Positions 43,927 to 53,259 of a stretch of DNA of 64,000 bases are shown piece by piece. Source of the DNA: Paraburkholderia sp. D15 (GTDB lineage Bacteria; Pseudomonadota; Gammaproteobacteria; Burkholderiales; Burkholderiaceae); NCBI RefSeq assembly GCF_029910215.1, contig NZ_CP110396.1:248001-312000 (forward strand), in the 5' to 3' direction. Position 1 is the first letter of the stretch. Every line of letters begins with the position of its first letter. A program made the position numbers and the translations under genes. Under the pieces are notes generated by a model. That model was given only the letters and a program-made list of their open reading frames with translations, did not search any database and was not told the origin of the DNA.

Positions 43927-44793
43927 ATGCCCAATCCGCCCTCCGCCCCGCCCTCGTCCGCCGATGCCGCGCCCAACCCGGCGCCGCGTAACGAATACAC
44001 CGTCGACGAACTCGCGCGCGTCACCGATACCACCGTGCGCAACGTGCGTGCGTATCAGGACCGCGGCCTGCTCGCGCCGCCGGAAAAACGCGGCCGGGTC
44101 GGCGTGTACGACGACACGCACGTATCGCGTCTGAAGCTGATCAATCACCTGCTGACGCGCGGCTATACGCTCGCCAACATCCAGGACCTGATCATGGCCG
44201 TCGACGAAGGCCACGATCTGCGTTCCATCCTCGGGCTCGAAACCGCGATCGGCGGCCGCTGGTCGCGCGAGCGTCCGAAGAAATACTCGCTGATCGAACT
44301 GCTGCAGATGTTCGGCGACAAGGCCACGCCGAGCGCGCTCGGCAAGGCGGTCGATCTCGGTTTGCTGGAGCGGCACGGCCTCTCCTTCGTATCCGGCAAC
44401 CCCACGGCGCTCGCCGCCGGCGCGACCATGGCGAAGGAAGGCATTCCGCTCGCCGATCTGCTCGACGCCGTCGGCATCGCGCGGCCGCATTTCCAGGCGG
44501 TGGCGAAGGCGCTGGTGGATCTGGTCGTGCATCAACTGGACCGCTACGATGCCGATGCGTTGCCGCCGCCCGCCGACGTGCCCGCGCTGGTCGACGCGAT
44601 CTGGCGCGTCCGGCCGCTCGCGATGGTGCTGGTGGAAAGCGAGATGAACCGCGCACTCGAGGAAGCGTCCGGAGACTATCTCGGCGACCGCGTCGCGGCG
44701 ATCATGGAAAAGAAACTCGGCCACCCGGCCGACGCGAAAGCGACCGCGTCCGAACCGGTCACGTCGAACAAAGCCACGCCGAAGAAGTCCTAG
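43927..44793 (+). CDS. MerR-family transcription regulator
   Basis: A 288-residue regulator. After a Pro/Ala N-terminal tail, the MerR winged helix lies at about 22-90 (YTVDELARVTDTTVRNVRAY, RGRVGVYDDTHVSRL, GYTLANIQDLI). A long C-terminal domain of about 190 residues unlike metal-responsive MerRs follows, ending in a Lys/Thr tail. There is no metal Cys motif, so it likely senses an organic ligand. A TAAAAT box ends six bases before the ATG, again suggesting a leaderless message; low confidence. Confidence 0.85.
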   Translation: MPNPPSAPPSSADAAPNPAPRNEYTVDELARVTDTTVRNVRAYQDRGLLAPPEKRGRVGVYDDTHVSRLKLINHLLTRGYTLANIQDLIMAVDEGHDLRSILGLETAIGGRWSRERPKKYSLIELLQMFGDKATPSALGKAVDLGLLERHGLSFVSGNPTALAAGATMAKEGIPLADLLDAVGIARPHFQAVAKALVDLVVHQLDRYDADALPPPADVPALVDAIWRVRPLAMVLVESEMNRALEEASGDYLGDRVAAIMEKKLGHPADAKATASEPVTSNKATPKKS

Positions 44794-44964
44794 CCCTTCA
44801 GTCGAACGCTCGCCGCGCGGACCCGCACAAAACGCAAAACGCACAAAGCGCCCGCCGCGCGCGTCATATCCAAATCTCCATTGCTTGGTTTGAACGACGG
44901 ACCGTCCATGCGACGATTCCCGCACTCGAACAGAAACACGCCGCACGCAATGGAGATCCACCGG

Positions 44965-45975
44965 ATGGCCCGTCAACCCCGCTTTTCGCTTCCCATCACC
45001 GCCGCTTTGCTGACGGCATTCGCCGCCTTCAACGCCACCGCGCAATCGACGCAGCCCGCGCAGCCGGGCAACGCGAACGACGCCGCCAAAGTGCTGCGCA
45101 TCGGCTATCAGAAGTCGGGTCTGCTCGCGATCCTCAAGGCGCAAGGCTCGCTCGACGAGCGTCTCAAGCCGTTCGGCTACACCATCAAGTGGTTCGAATT
45201 TCCGGCGGGGCCGCAGTTGCTCGAAGCGCTGAACGCGAATAGCGTCGACTTCGGCTATACCGGCGCGCCGCCGCCGGTTTTTGCGCAGGCTGGCGGCGTG
45301 CGTTTCGTGTATGTCGGCGCGGAGCCGTCGAGCGAACACGCCGAGGCGATTCTCGTGAAAAGCGATTCGCCGCTGCGCGCGGTCGTGGATCTGAAGGGCA
45401 AACGCGTCGCGCTGCAGAAAGGTTCGAGCTCGAACTACCTGCTGCTCGAGGCGCTGAAGAAAGCCGGTCTGCGTTACGAAGACATTCGGCCCGTCTATCT
45501 CGCACCGGCCGACGCGCGCGCCGCGTTCGAAAGCGGCAGCGTCGACGCATGGGTGATCTGGGACCCGTACTACGCGGCCGCGCAGCAGGCGCTGAAGGCG
45601 CGCACGCTGGTGGACTACGCGGGGCTCGCCAGTCCGTACAACTTCTACGAGGCGACGCCCGACTTCGCGCGACAACACGCCGACGTGATCGGCGCGATTC
45701 TCAGCCAGCTACGCAGTACCGGTTTGTGGGTGAACGCGCATCCGGTGGAAACCGCCGCGCTGATCGCGCCGAAGGTCGGCCTCGACCCGAAGCTGGTCGA
45801 AACCTGGGTGCGTCGCTATCCGTATGGCACGAGCGTCGTCACCGACGAGATCGTGCGCTCGCAGCAGGGTGTCGCCGATGCGTTCTACGGCGCGCATCTG
45901 ATCCCGCAGAAAATCACCGTGAAGGATGCCGTCTGGCAGAACCCGGCGGTCACCGCCGCGCTGGCCGGGAAGTAA
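44965..45975 (+). CDS. Aliphatic sulfonate ABC-type substrate-binding protein (SsuA-like)
   Basis: A 336-residue periplasmic binding protein: signal peptide with ITAALLTAFAAFNATAQ, then LRIGYQKSGLLAILKAQGS, FPAGPQLLEALNANSVDFG and LKGKRVALQKGSSSNYLLL. These are all SsuA/TauA features. GGAG lies 9 bases before the ATG at 44965; an ATG at 44950 is also in frame. No ABC permease or ATPase gene follows, so this gene is an orphan unless they lie elsewhere. Confidence 0.88.
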   Translation: MARQPRFSLPITAALLTAFAAFNATAQSTQPAQPGNANDAAKVLRIGYQKSGLLAILKAQGSLDERLKPFGYTIKWFEFPAGPQLLEALNANSVDFGYTGAPPPVFAQAGGVRFVYVGAEPSSEHAEAILVKSDSPLRAVVDLKGKRVALQKGSSSNYLLLEALKKAGLRYEDIRPVYLAPADARAAFESGSVDAWVIWDPYYAAAQQALKARTLVDYAGLASPYNFYEATPDFARQHADVIGAILSQLRSTGLWVNAHPVETAALIAPKVGLDPKLVETWVRRYPYGTSVVTDEIVRSQQGVADAFYGAHLIPQKITVKDAVWQNPAVTAALAGK

Positions 45976-46029
45976 GTTCAAGGCGAAGTCCGCGGCGAAG
46001 TCCGCGGCAAACTACAAAAGCGAAGTCCA

Positions 46030-46065
46030 CAGCGGGGCCGCACCTCACCAGGTGCGGCCCCGCTG
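46030..46065. terminator. 16-bp perfect hairpin after the SsuA-like gene
   Basis: Bases 46030-46045 (CAGCGGGGCCGCACCT) pair perfectly with 46050-46065 around CACC. It lies about 55 bases after the stop codon, preceded by two GGCGAAGTCCGC repeats. No T-run follows, so it may act as a Rho-assisted or mRNA-stabilising structure. Confidence 0.6.
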
Positions 46066-46145
46066 GCATTGGGGCGGCGTATCCGCTGGATTCCTAGAGC
46101 CTGTCATCTAACCGCCTTCTTGCGTCATCCATTACCAGCCACTAT

Positions 46146-46167
46146 TGTTACATCACTAAATGTAACA
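46146..46167. promoter_or_regulatory. Palindromic operator before the Baeyer-Villiger operon
   Basis: TGTTACAT (46146-46153) and ATGTAACA (46160-46167) form perfect 8-bp arms around CACTAA, 31 bases before the monooxygenase start codon. The form fits TetR-family sites. No regulator gene of that family is adjacent, so the repressor must be elsewhere. Confidence 0.75.
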
Positions 46168-46197
46168 GTTAAGACGGTAAAAAAGGAGACGGATCGG

Positions 46198-47796
46198 ATG
46201 AACGCACGCACGTTGCCCCACGACGCCGCCGAGGCCGCGTCCGCACCGGTCGAGACCGACATCGCCATCATCGGCTCGGGGTTCGCCGGGCTCGGCATGG
46301 CGATCCGTCTGCGCCAGTCGGGTTTGACGGATTTCATCATTGCCGAGAAGGCGTCGTCCGTCGGCGGCACCTGGCGCGACAACCACTATCCCGGCTGCGC
46401 GTGCGATGTCCAGTCGCACGTCTATTCGTTCTCGTTCGCCCCGAATCCTCACTGGACGCGCATGTTCGCGCGCCAGCCGGAAATCCGCGCGTACCTCGAA
46501 GCGTGCACGCAGCGTTTCGGCATCCAGCGGCATCTGCGCTTCGACCACGAACTCGCCAGCGCGGTCTACGACGAAACCCGCCACCGCTGGCACCTCACGT
46601 TCGCGAACGGCCAGCACTGGTCCGCGCGCGTGCTGATCTCGGGGATGGGTGGCCTGTCGCGCGCGGCCATCCCCGACATTCCCGGCCTCGCGACGTTTCG
46701 CGGCAAGACCTTTCACTCGCAGCAATGGGACCACGGCTATCCGCTCGACGGCAAACGCGTCGCGGTGATCGGCACGGGTGCGAGCGCGATCCAGTTCGTG
46801 CCGCAGATCGCGCCGCGCGTCGCGCATCTGGAACTGTTCCAGCGCACGCCGCCGTGGATCATGCCGAAGGCCGATCGTCCGGTGAAGCCGCTCGAACAAT
46901 GGCTCTTCAAACATCTGCCGTTCACGCAGAAGATCATGCGCTCGGCGCTTTACTGCATGCTCGAATCGCGCGCGTTCGGCTTCGCGATCCATCCGTCGCT
47001 GATGAAGACCGCGCAGAAAGTCGCCGAGCGGCATCTGCGCCGCCAGGTGCCTGACCCGCAACTGCGCGCCACCCTGACGCCGGACTACACGATGGGCTGC
47101 AAGCGGGTGCTCATCTCCAACGACTACTTCCCCGCGCTGTCGCGCGAGAACGTCGCGGTGACCACGACCGGCATCGCGCGCATCGAGGAAGACGCGGTGA
47201 TCACCACCGACGGCGCGCGTCATCCGGTCGACTGTCTGATCCTCGGCACCGGCTTCCAGGTCGCCGATCCGTTTCCGCCGGGAGTGGTGCGCGGACGCGG
47301 CGGCGTCGATATCGTCGATACGTGGCGCGACGGCGCGCATGCGTATCTGGGCACCACGCTGCCCGGCTATCCGAACTTCTTCATGGTGGTCGGTCCGAAC
47401 ACGGGGCTCGGTCACAACTCGATGGTGTTCATGATCGAGTCGCAGGTCGAGTACATCCTGCGCGCGCTGCAGACCATGAACACCGAGCGCGCCGCCGCGA
47501 TCGAGGTGCGTCCGCACATCGAGCGCGCGTACAACGAGCGCATCCAGCAGAAGCTCGGCCGCGCGATCTGGTCGACCGGCGGCTGCAAGAGCTGGTATCT
47601 CGACCCGAAGACCGGCAGGAACACCACGCTATGGCCGGGCTTTGCATACAAGTTCCGCCAGGCCACCCGCACCTTCAGCATGGACGACTACGTCGCTTAC
47701 GCGCCGGCGAGCGGCGTGCCGTCGAGTTCGACGCCGGCGGCGGGGTATGGACGCAGTGGTGTCGGCGCGGCATCGGCATCGGCGGAAGCGACCTGA
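46198..47796 (+). CDS. Flavin-containing Baeyer-Villiger-type monooxygenase
   Basis: A 532-residue FAD/NADPH enzyme inserting oxygen next to a ketone. FAD site IGSGFAGLGMAIRL (about 24-37), the BVMO fingerprint FRGKTFHSQQW (FxGxxxHxxxW) and the second Rossmann motif VIGTGASAIQ are all intact. GGAG lies 9 bases before the ATG. It heads a four-gene operon with an SDR, a ferritin-like protein and an alpha/beta hydrolase, the order expected for alcohol, ketone, ester and acid conversion. The last about 35 residues are Ala/Ser-rich and unconserved. Confidence 0.92.
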   Translation: MNARTLPHDAAEAASAPVETDIAIIGSGFAGLGMAIRLRQSGLTDFIIAEKASSVGGTWRDNHYPGCACDVQSHVYSFSFAPNPHWTRMFARQPEIRAYLEACTQRFGIQRHLRFDHELASAVYDETRHRWHLTFANGQHWSARVLISGMGGLSRAAIPDIPGLATFRGKTFHSQQWDHGYPLDGKRVAVIGTGASAIQFVPQIAPRVAHLELFQRTPPWIMPKADRPVKPLEQWLFKHLPFTQKIMRSALYCMLESRAFGFAIHPSLMKTAQKVAERHLRRQVPDPQLRATLTPDYTMGCKRVLISNDYFPALSRENVAVTTTGIARIEEDAVITTDGARHPVDCLILGTGFQVADPFPPGVVRGRGGVDIVDTWRDGAHAYLGTTLPGYPNFFMVVGPNTGLGHNSMVFMIESQVEYILRALQTMNTERAAAIEVRPHIERAYNERIQQKLGRAIWSTGGCKSWYLDPKTGRNTTLWPGFAYKFRQATRTFSMDDYVAYAPASGVPSSSTPAAGYGRSGVGAASASAEAT

Positions 47797-47904
47797 ATCA
47801 CATAACGACACGCTGCGCTCGTCCCGTTGATATCGTCGACATCGTCGATCCGTCCATCACGCCAGTCGATGCGCGAGCCGCAACCCGTACATGGAGATAA
47901 GCCA

Positions 47905-48825
47905 ATGAAGAACTTCACCGACCGAGTGGCCGCCATTACCGGCGCGGGCTCGGGAATGGGCCGCTCGCTCGCGATCCAGCTGGCGCGCGAAGGCTGCCAT
48001 CTGGCGCTGGCCGATCGCAATGCGACCAGTCTCGCCGAAACGGCGCAACTCGCGCAGGCCGCCGCGCCGCAGATCGTCGGCGCGCCGCTGCGCATCACCA
48101 CGCGCGTGCTCGACGTCGCGGATCGCGCCGCGATGTTCGACTGGGCCGCGGAAACGGCCGAGCAGCATCGGCGCGTGAACCTCGTGTTCAACAACGCGGG
48201 CGTCGCGCTGTCGAGCACGATCGAAGGCATGGACTACGCCGACCTCGAATGGATCGTCGGCATCAACTTCTGGGGCGTGGTGCACGGCACGAAAGCGTTT
48301 CTGCCGTATATCAAGGCCTCGGGCGAAGGCCACATCGTGAATACGTCGAGCGTGTTCGGCCTGTTCGCGCAGCCCGGCATGAGCGGCTACAACGCCACCA
48401 AGTTCGCGGTGCGCGGCTTCACCGAATCGCTGCGTCAGGAACTCGATCTGATGAAGTGCGGCGTGTCGGCCACCTGCGTGCATCCCGGCGGCATTCATAC
48501 CGGCATCGCGCAGTCGAGCCGGATCTCGTCGAACATGGTCGGCTTCATGCTGGAGAACGAACAGCAAGGCAAGGACGACTTCGAGAAGTTCTTCATCACC
48601 ACGCCCGACGAAGCCGCGCGCGTGATTCTCGACGGCGTGCGCCGGAACAGACGCCGCGTGCTGATCGGCCGCGACGCGCGCGCCGCCGACTGGCTCGCCC
48701 GCACCTTGCCGGCCGCCTACCAGGCGCTGGTCGTCCTGCAGGCGCGCCGCATGAAGCGGCTGGCCGAACGGCGCGCGCGCCGCGCCGCGCAAAAACATCT
48801 GGAACCCCAAGGAGAAAGGTCATGA
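47905..48825 (+). CDS. Short-chain dehydrogenase/reductase
   Basis: A 306-residue SDR: cofactor motif TGAGSGMGRSLA (residues 12-23), NNAGVA, and the catalytic Ser in NTSSVFGLFA with YNATK (Tyr-x-x-x-Lys). It probably oxidises an alcohol to the ketone used by the upstream monooxygenase. GGAGATAA precedes its ATG. The C-terminus is Arg-rich (about 30 residues with many Arg), unusual for SDRs. Its stop overlaps the next gene start (ATGA). Confidence 0.92.
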   Translation: MKNFTDRVAAITGAGSGMGRSLAIQLAREGCHLALADRNATSLAETAQLAQAAAPQIVGAPLRITTRVLDVADRAAMFDWAAETAEQHRRVNLVFNNAGVALSSTIEGMDYADLEWIVGINFWGVVHGTKAFLPYIKASGEGHIVNTSSVFGLFAQPGMSGYNATKFAVRGFTESLRQELDLMKCGVSATCVHPGGIHTGIAQSSRISSNMVGFMLENEQQGKDDFEKFFITTPDEAARVILDGVRRNRRRVLIGRDARAADWLARTLPAAYQALVVLQARRMKRLAERRARRAAQKHLEPQGERS

Positions 48826-49703
48826 TGCCGGTCCGCCGCGACCTCCGTTTCAACCTGCCGCAGGAACGTGCGTGCGACTGGCATATCCAGGGCTCGCATG
48901 TGACACACTTCTTCAACGCGCTGTCGCTGCTGTTCCCGGCCGGCGAGCGCTTCTTCATGGACAGCGTGCGCAACTACCGCGACCAGATCGACGACCCGGT
49001 GCTGAAGAAGCAGGTGCTCGGGTTCATCGGCCAGGAGGCCATGCATACGCGCGAGCACATCGAATACAACGATCTGTTGCAGGAAGCCGGACTGCCCGCG
49101 CACAAGCTCGACAAGCGGCTGTGGGCGATCCTCAATTTCGGCCGCAAGATCCTGCCGCATTCGTACCAGCTCGCGGTGACCGTGTGTCTCGAACACTACA
49201 CGGCGATGCTCGCGGGCCTGCTGCTGGAAGACGCGACGCGCGTCGGCGGTTCGGTGGAAGGCTACACGCAGATGTGGACGTGGCACGCGCTGGAAGAAAC
49301 CGAACACAAGTCGGTTTCGTACGACGTGTGGAATGCCGTGCTCAAGCCGGGCCTGGGCCGCTATTTGTTGCGCACCGGCACCATGCTCGCCACCACGCTG
49401 ACGTTCTGGCTGATCGTGTTCGATTACCACGTGCGTCTGCTGATCGCCGATCGCAAACGCGGCGGCCATCTGCGTGGCATGTGGCGCGTCGTCAAATATC
49501 TGTACGGTCCGCGCCATGGCGTGTTCCCGCGTATCGCCGGCGAATGGCTGAGCTTTTTCCGACCCGGCTTCCATCCGTGGGATCACGACAATCGCGCCCA
49601 ACTGGCGCGTATCGACGGACTGGTGGCCGCCGTCGACGCCGCCAATGCCGACGCGCCGGCCACCCGCAAGGCCGCGCGACGCGGCGTGCAGGCGGCCGCG
49701 TGA
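48822..49703 (+). CDS. Ferritin-like 'metal-dependent hydrolase' family protein (PF10118-type)
   Basis: A 293-residue protein of a family labelled metal-dependent hydrolase. It carries two ExxH motifs, EAMH in FIGQEAMHTREH (about 68-79) and ETEH-type in LEETEHKSVSYD (about 160-171), and a possible third His in CLEHYTAM. These resemble diiron carboxylate proteins. A hydrophobic stretch (ATTLTFWLIVFDYHV, about 190-204) suggests membrane association. AAGGAGAAAGGTC lies before its start. It is coupled by ATGA to the SDR and by GTGA to the hydrolase. Confidence 0.82.
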   Translation: MMPVRRDLRFNLPQERACDWHIQGSHVTHFFNALSLLFPAGERFFMDSVRNYRDQIDDPVLKKQVLGFIGQEAMHTREHIEYNDLLQEAGLPAHKLDKRLWAILNFGRKILPHSYQLAVTVCLEHYTAMLAGLLLEDATRVGGSVEGYTQMWTWHALEETEHKSVSYDVWNAVLKPGLGRYLLRTGTMLATTLTFWLIVFDYHVRLLIADRKRGGHLRGMWRVVKYLYGPRHGVFPRIAGEWLSFFRPGFHPWDHDNRAQLARIDGLVAAVDAANADAPATRKAARRGVQAAA

Positions 49704-50659
49704 TACGCGACGCGCTGTCGGTGGATGCCGGCGACGTGCGGCTCGCGGTCTACGTGAGCGGACCGCGCGATGCGCCGCCGGTCGTGCTGGTGCACGGCTA
49801 CCCCGACTCCGCCACGGTGTGGGAACCGGTGCGCGCGCAACTGGATGCGCGCTATCGCGTGATTACCTACGACGTGCGCGGCGCCGGCGCTTCCGATGCG
49901 CCGGCTACGCGTCGTGCCTACCGGCTCGAACGTCTCGCCGCCGATCTCGCCGCGGTCGCGGATGCGACCTGCGGCACGCGTGCGTTTCATCTGGTCGGAC
50001 ACGACTGGGGATCGATCCAATGTTGGGAGGCAGTGACGGACCCGGCTTTCAAAGGCCGGATCGCGTCGTATACGTCGATCTCGGGGCCGTGTCTCGATCA
50101 CGCGTCGCTGGGGCTGCGCGGCGCAGGCGATCGCGGTGGCGATAACGGCAACGAAGCGTCGAAGCGCCCGTTCGGCAGCGGCTTGAAGCAGACGCTCAAA
50201 TCCTGGTACATCTTCTTTTTCCATCTGCCCTTGCTGCCGGAAGTCGTCTGGCGCGCAGGCGGCGCACGTCTTTGGCCGCTATGGCTGCGCATCACCGAAC
50301 GCGTGCGTCCGGAACGCGATCCGGCACAACTGCGTAATGCGCTGAACGGTCTGAATCTGTATCGCGCGAATTTCATCGACAGGCTGTTGCGGCCGCGTTC
50401 GCGTCACGCCCACGCGCCGGTGCAGTTCATCGTGCCGATGCGCGACCGGTATGTCGGTCCCGCTTTATCGCTCGGGCTGGAGAGTTGGCTCGGCGCGTAT
50501 GAACGCACCGAGATCGACGCGGGCCATTGGGTCGTGCTGCGCGACCCTCGGCGTATCGCGGCGGGCATCGAAGCCTTCGTCGCGCGTCATGACGCCGCTG
50601 CCGACCCTGCCGATGTCACGGCGTTCACCGCATTCAACGCTCGCGCGGCAGCCGAGTGA
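49700..50659 (+). CDS. Alpha/beta hydrolase (epoxide hydrolase/esterase-like)
   Basis: A 319-residue alpha/beta hydrolase starting at a GTG that overlaps the previous stop (GTGA). It has the oxyanion motif VLVHGYPDS (about 30-38), then YDVRGAGASDAP. The nucleophile elbow reads GHDWGS with Asp as nucleophile, as in epoxide hydrolases and dehalogenases rather than Ser esterases. His is in DAGHWVV. It likely opens the ester or epoxide product of the monooxygenase route. Its 3' end overlaps the convergent glycolipid-binding gene by 26 bases. Confidence 0.88.
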   Translation: MIRDALSVDAGDVRLAVYVSGPRDAPPVVLVHGYPDSATVWEPVRAQLDARYRVITYDVRGAGASDAPATRRAYRLERLAADLAAVADATCGTRAFHLVGHDWGSIQCWEAVTDPAFKGRIASYTSISGPCLDHASLGLRGAGDRGGDNGNEASKRPFGSGLKQTLKSWYIFFFHLPLLPEVVWRAGGARLWPLWLRITERVRPERDPAQLRNALNGLNLYRANFIDRLLRPRSRHAHAPVQFIVPMRDRYVGPALSLGLESWLGAYERTEIDAGHWVVLRDPRRIAAGIEAFVARHDAAADPADVTAFTAFNARAAAE

Positions 50660-51188
50660 ACAACGTCGGGTAGTCGATCACGAGCCCGTCTTCGTCGACG
50701 GTCAGCTCCGCGGTGAAATCGCGGAAGATACCTTCGTAGCGATACACGCTGTTCAACGCGATGCACGAATACGCCTGCTCCGCACGCGTGACCTGCAGAT
50801 CCGGCGTCGAAATGTACGCGACCGAAATGGGTTCGCGCTGACCTTCGGCAAGTTGCAGGCGGCGGATCGGCAACGTGTTCGTATACGGCGTAGCAGCGAT
50901 ATCGATGTCGATGCAACCGTCGAGCGCGCTCAACTCGCGGCCGTGGCCGTCACGCCAGTGGCCCTGGCCATCGCCATGCAATTCCAGTTCCGCGCCGCCG
51001 GCGATCTTCAGCCACGCATGGCGCGTGTGCCATTGCGCATCGGCCTGGACCGTGTAGTGCAATCCGTAAGCTTTGCCGTAGCGTTGGCCGACCACCACGC
51101 TTTCCACCGCGAAGCCGTCGTCCCGCGCATCGAATGTCAGATGCTCGATGCCCTCGCCCTCTTCCGACACCCACCGTAATTCACGCAT
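50634..51188 (-). CDS. Putative glycolipid-binding protein (DUF1089-type)
   Basis: A 184-residue protein matching the putative glycolipid-binding family: WVSEEGEGIEHLTFDARD near the start, RYGKAYGLHYTVQAD and DIDIAATPYTNTLPIRRL in the middle. No signal peptide. The start ATG at 51188 was chosen; the open frame upstream is a repeat-rich shadow (HVAHVAHVAQ). Biochemical role is unclear. It is convergent with, and overlaps, the hydrolase gene. Confidence 0.8.
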   Translation of the reverse strand: MRELRWVSEEGEGIEHLTFDARDDGFAVESVVVGQRYGKAYGLHYTVQADAQWHTRHAWLKIAGGAELELHGDGQGHWRDGHGRELSALDGCIDIDIAATPYTNTLPIRRLQLAEGQREPISVAYISTPDLQVTRAEQAYSCIALNSVYRYEGIFRDFTAELTVDEDGLVIDYPTLFTRLPRER

Positions 51189-51516
51189 TGTCCGTCTCCT
51201 CGTGACATGGCGTTGCATTGCTTTGCATCGCGCGATCTGCGCGACGTGCGCGACGTGCGCGACGTGCGGGTTCTTCTTCGCGCGCTTCACGTTTCATCGT
51301 AGCGCGAAAACTTTCGCGCCGCCGTCTGTCGCCGCCTGTCGCCGCCTGTCGCAAATAGCCACTATCAACGTCCGGCGATGCCATAAGCCACGCGGCTGGC
51401 CTATGCTCGCGATTCGCCGTTGTTCCGTTTTACGATCTGGCTCGCGCCCGGCGCCTGCACGCGTTCGTGTCGTGCACGCCGTCGATTCTTTTCATTTCGC
51501 CTACATTCCACCCGCC
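51189..51516. other. Intergenic region with 9-bp GCGCGACGT repeats
   Basis: 328 bases between the glycolipid-binding gene and the urea transporter. It contains about three GCGCGACGT units (51239-51267) and CGCCGCCTGTCG duplicated near 51330. No gene recognised; promoters for both divergent genes are presumably here but no clear boxes were seen. Confidence 0.6.
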
Positions 51517-52467
51517 ATGCACGCCGTCACGACCAAAGCTGAATCCACCGCCTTGCGCACGCTGTTGCGCAGTGTCGGCCAGATCGTGCTGCAGCCGAAC
51601 GCGTTCACCGGCGCGTGCATCATCGCCGCGCTGCTGCTGGCGGAACCACGGCTCGCGTGCGCGGCGCTGATCGGCGCGATCGCGGCCAACGTGAGCGCAA
51701 TGCTCACCGGCTATCGCGACGTCAACACGCGCACCGCCCACGCGCGCGATGCCGACACACGCGACGGCCTGCACGGTTTCAACGGCGCACTCGCGGGCCT
51801 CGCCGCCTTCCACTTCATCGCCGACGATGCGACCGCCGCCGCCGTGGCGATTCTCTCCGCGACGCTCACCGTGTGGTTTCTGGATCCGTGGTCGCGCCGC
51901 TTGCGCGCGAACGGCCTGAGCGTTTTTTCGAGCCCTTATCTGATCGCCACTTGGCTCTGGCTGCCGTTGCTGACCACGGCAAGCGCCGCGTCGTCGGCGG
52001 CGGGCGTGGCCGCGCAACCGTTCGAATGGATGCAATGGGTGAACGGCGTGCTGGGCGGTTTCGGCCAGATCTTCTTCGTGCCCGGCGCGTTGCCGGGTCT
52101 GCTCGTTTTGATCGGCATCGCGGGGGCATCGCGCCAATCCGCGCTGTGGGCGTTCGCAGGGACTGCGTTGGGCTGTGCGGGGCACGTGCTGCTCGGCGCG
52201 TCGGCCAGCTCGCTCGACGCCGGCCTGTTAGGATTCAACGGCGCGCTGACCGCGATCGCACTGGCCGACTGCGGCGCTGTCGCGACGCTTGCCGGTGTCG
52301 GCGTCTCGATCGTGCTGCAGACCGGCGCGAGTTATCTCGGCTGGCCAGCGATGACCGCGCCGTTCGTGCTCGCATCGTGGAGCGTGCAATGGGTCCGGCA
52401 CCGCGCCGCATCGAGCCGGGCCGACGCCGCTAACGCCAACCGGCCGCCGCTGCGCGGCATCGGCTAG
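51517..52467 (+). CDS. Urea transporter
   Basis: A 316-residue channel-like urea transporter with two homologous halves. The half signatures FSSPYLIATWLW and WPAMTAPFVLASW (the urea-slot motif around LPxxTxPF) are both present, with GLHGFNGALAGLA and DAGLLGFNGALTAIA at equivalent positions. This internal repetition is characteristic. No urease genes are next to it. It is followed 15 bases later by the aldolase gene and may be cotranscribed. Confidence 0.92.
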   Translation: MHAVTTKAESTALRTLLRSVGQIVLQPNAFTGACIIAALLLAEPRLACAALIGAIAANVSAMLTGYRDVNTRTAHARDADTRDGLHGFNGALAGLAAFHFIADDATAAAVAILSATLTVWFLDPWSRRLRANGLSVFSSPYLIATWLWLPLLTTASAASSAAGVAAQPFEWMQWVNGVLGGFGQIFFVPGALPGLLVLIGIAGASRQSALWAFAGTALGCAGHVLLGASASSLDAGLLGFNGALTAIALADCGAVATLAGVGVSIVLQTGASYLGWPAMTAPFVLASWSVQWVRHRAASSRADAANANRPPLRGIG

Positions 52468-52482
52468 GAACAGGAACCCGAT

Positions 52483-53259
52483 ATGTCCTTCACCCACACA
52501 CCCGCCGGCCGCATCGCCGAGACGGGACCGCAGTCCGACGCCGAGCGCCAGGCCCGCGTCGATCTGGCCGCCGCCTATCGGCTCGCCGCGCTCAACGGCT
52601 GGGACGATCTGGTCTACACGCATATCTCGGCCAGCGTGCCCGGCGAACCCGGTCACTTTCTCATCAACCCGTTCGGGCTTGCCTTCGACGAAGTGTGTGC
52701 GTCGAATCTCGTGAAGATCGATATCGACGGCAACATCGTCGGCGAGAGCGAACATCCGGTGAACGCGACCGGCTTCGCGCTGCATGCGGCCGTGCACGCG
52801 GCGCGCGCGGACGCGTTCTGCGTGATGCATCTGCACAACACGGCGGGCGTGGCCGTGTCCGCGCAACCCGGCGGCTTGCTGCCCGCGTCGCAACACGCGC
52901 TGCGTTTTCACGGCCACCTCGCGTATCACGACTACGAAGGTCTCTCGTTCTCGCCGGCCGAGGGCGAGCGTCTCGTCGCCAACCTCGCCGATAAACCCGC
53001 CATGCTGTTGCGCAATCACGGCACGCTGACCGCCGGCCGCACGGTCGCCGAAGCCTATGTACTGATGGCGACCTTGATCAAGGCCTGCGAAATCCAGTTG
53101 CACGCGCAGGCCTGCGGAAAAGATCTCGTGGTGCCGGACGCAGCGGTCGCCACGCGCACGGCGGCGCAGCTGTACGACGGCGGCGCGATCGAAGGTGCGA
53201 TCGAATGGCCCGCGTTGCTGCGCAAGCTCGACCGGATCGACCGTTCTTACCGGCATTGA
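52483..53259 (+). CDS. Class II aldolase/adducin-family protein
   Basis: A 258-residue zinc-dependent class II aldolase-fold protein. Metal ligands are His residues in MHLHNTAGV (about 112-120) and the C-terminal LRNHGTLTAGRTV. The YTHISASVP and LINPFGLAFDEV segments are conserved in the subgroup that includes fuculose-phosphate aldolases. Substrate unclear; many such genes act on sugar-acid or ribulose derivatives. It lies 15 bases after the urea transporter and 85 bases before the tautomerase. Confidence 0.87.
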   Translation: MSFTHTPAGRIAETGPQSDAERQARVDLAAAYRLAALNGWDDLVYTHISASVPGEPGHFLINPFGLAFDEVCASNLVKIDIDGNIVGESEHPVNATGFALHAAVHAARADAFCVMHLHNTAGVAVSAQPGGLLPASQHALRFHGHLAYHDYEGLSFSPAEGERLVANLADKPAMLLRNHGTLTAGRTVAEAYVLMATLIKACEIQLHAQACGKDLVVPDAAVATRTAAQLYDGGAIEGAIEWPALLRKLDRIDRSYRH

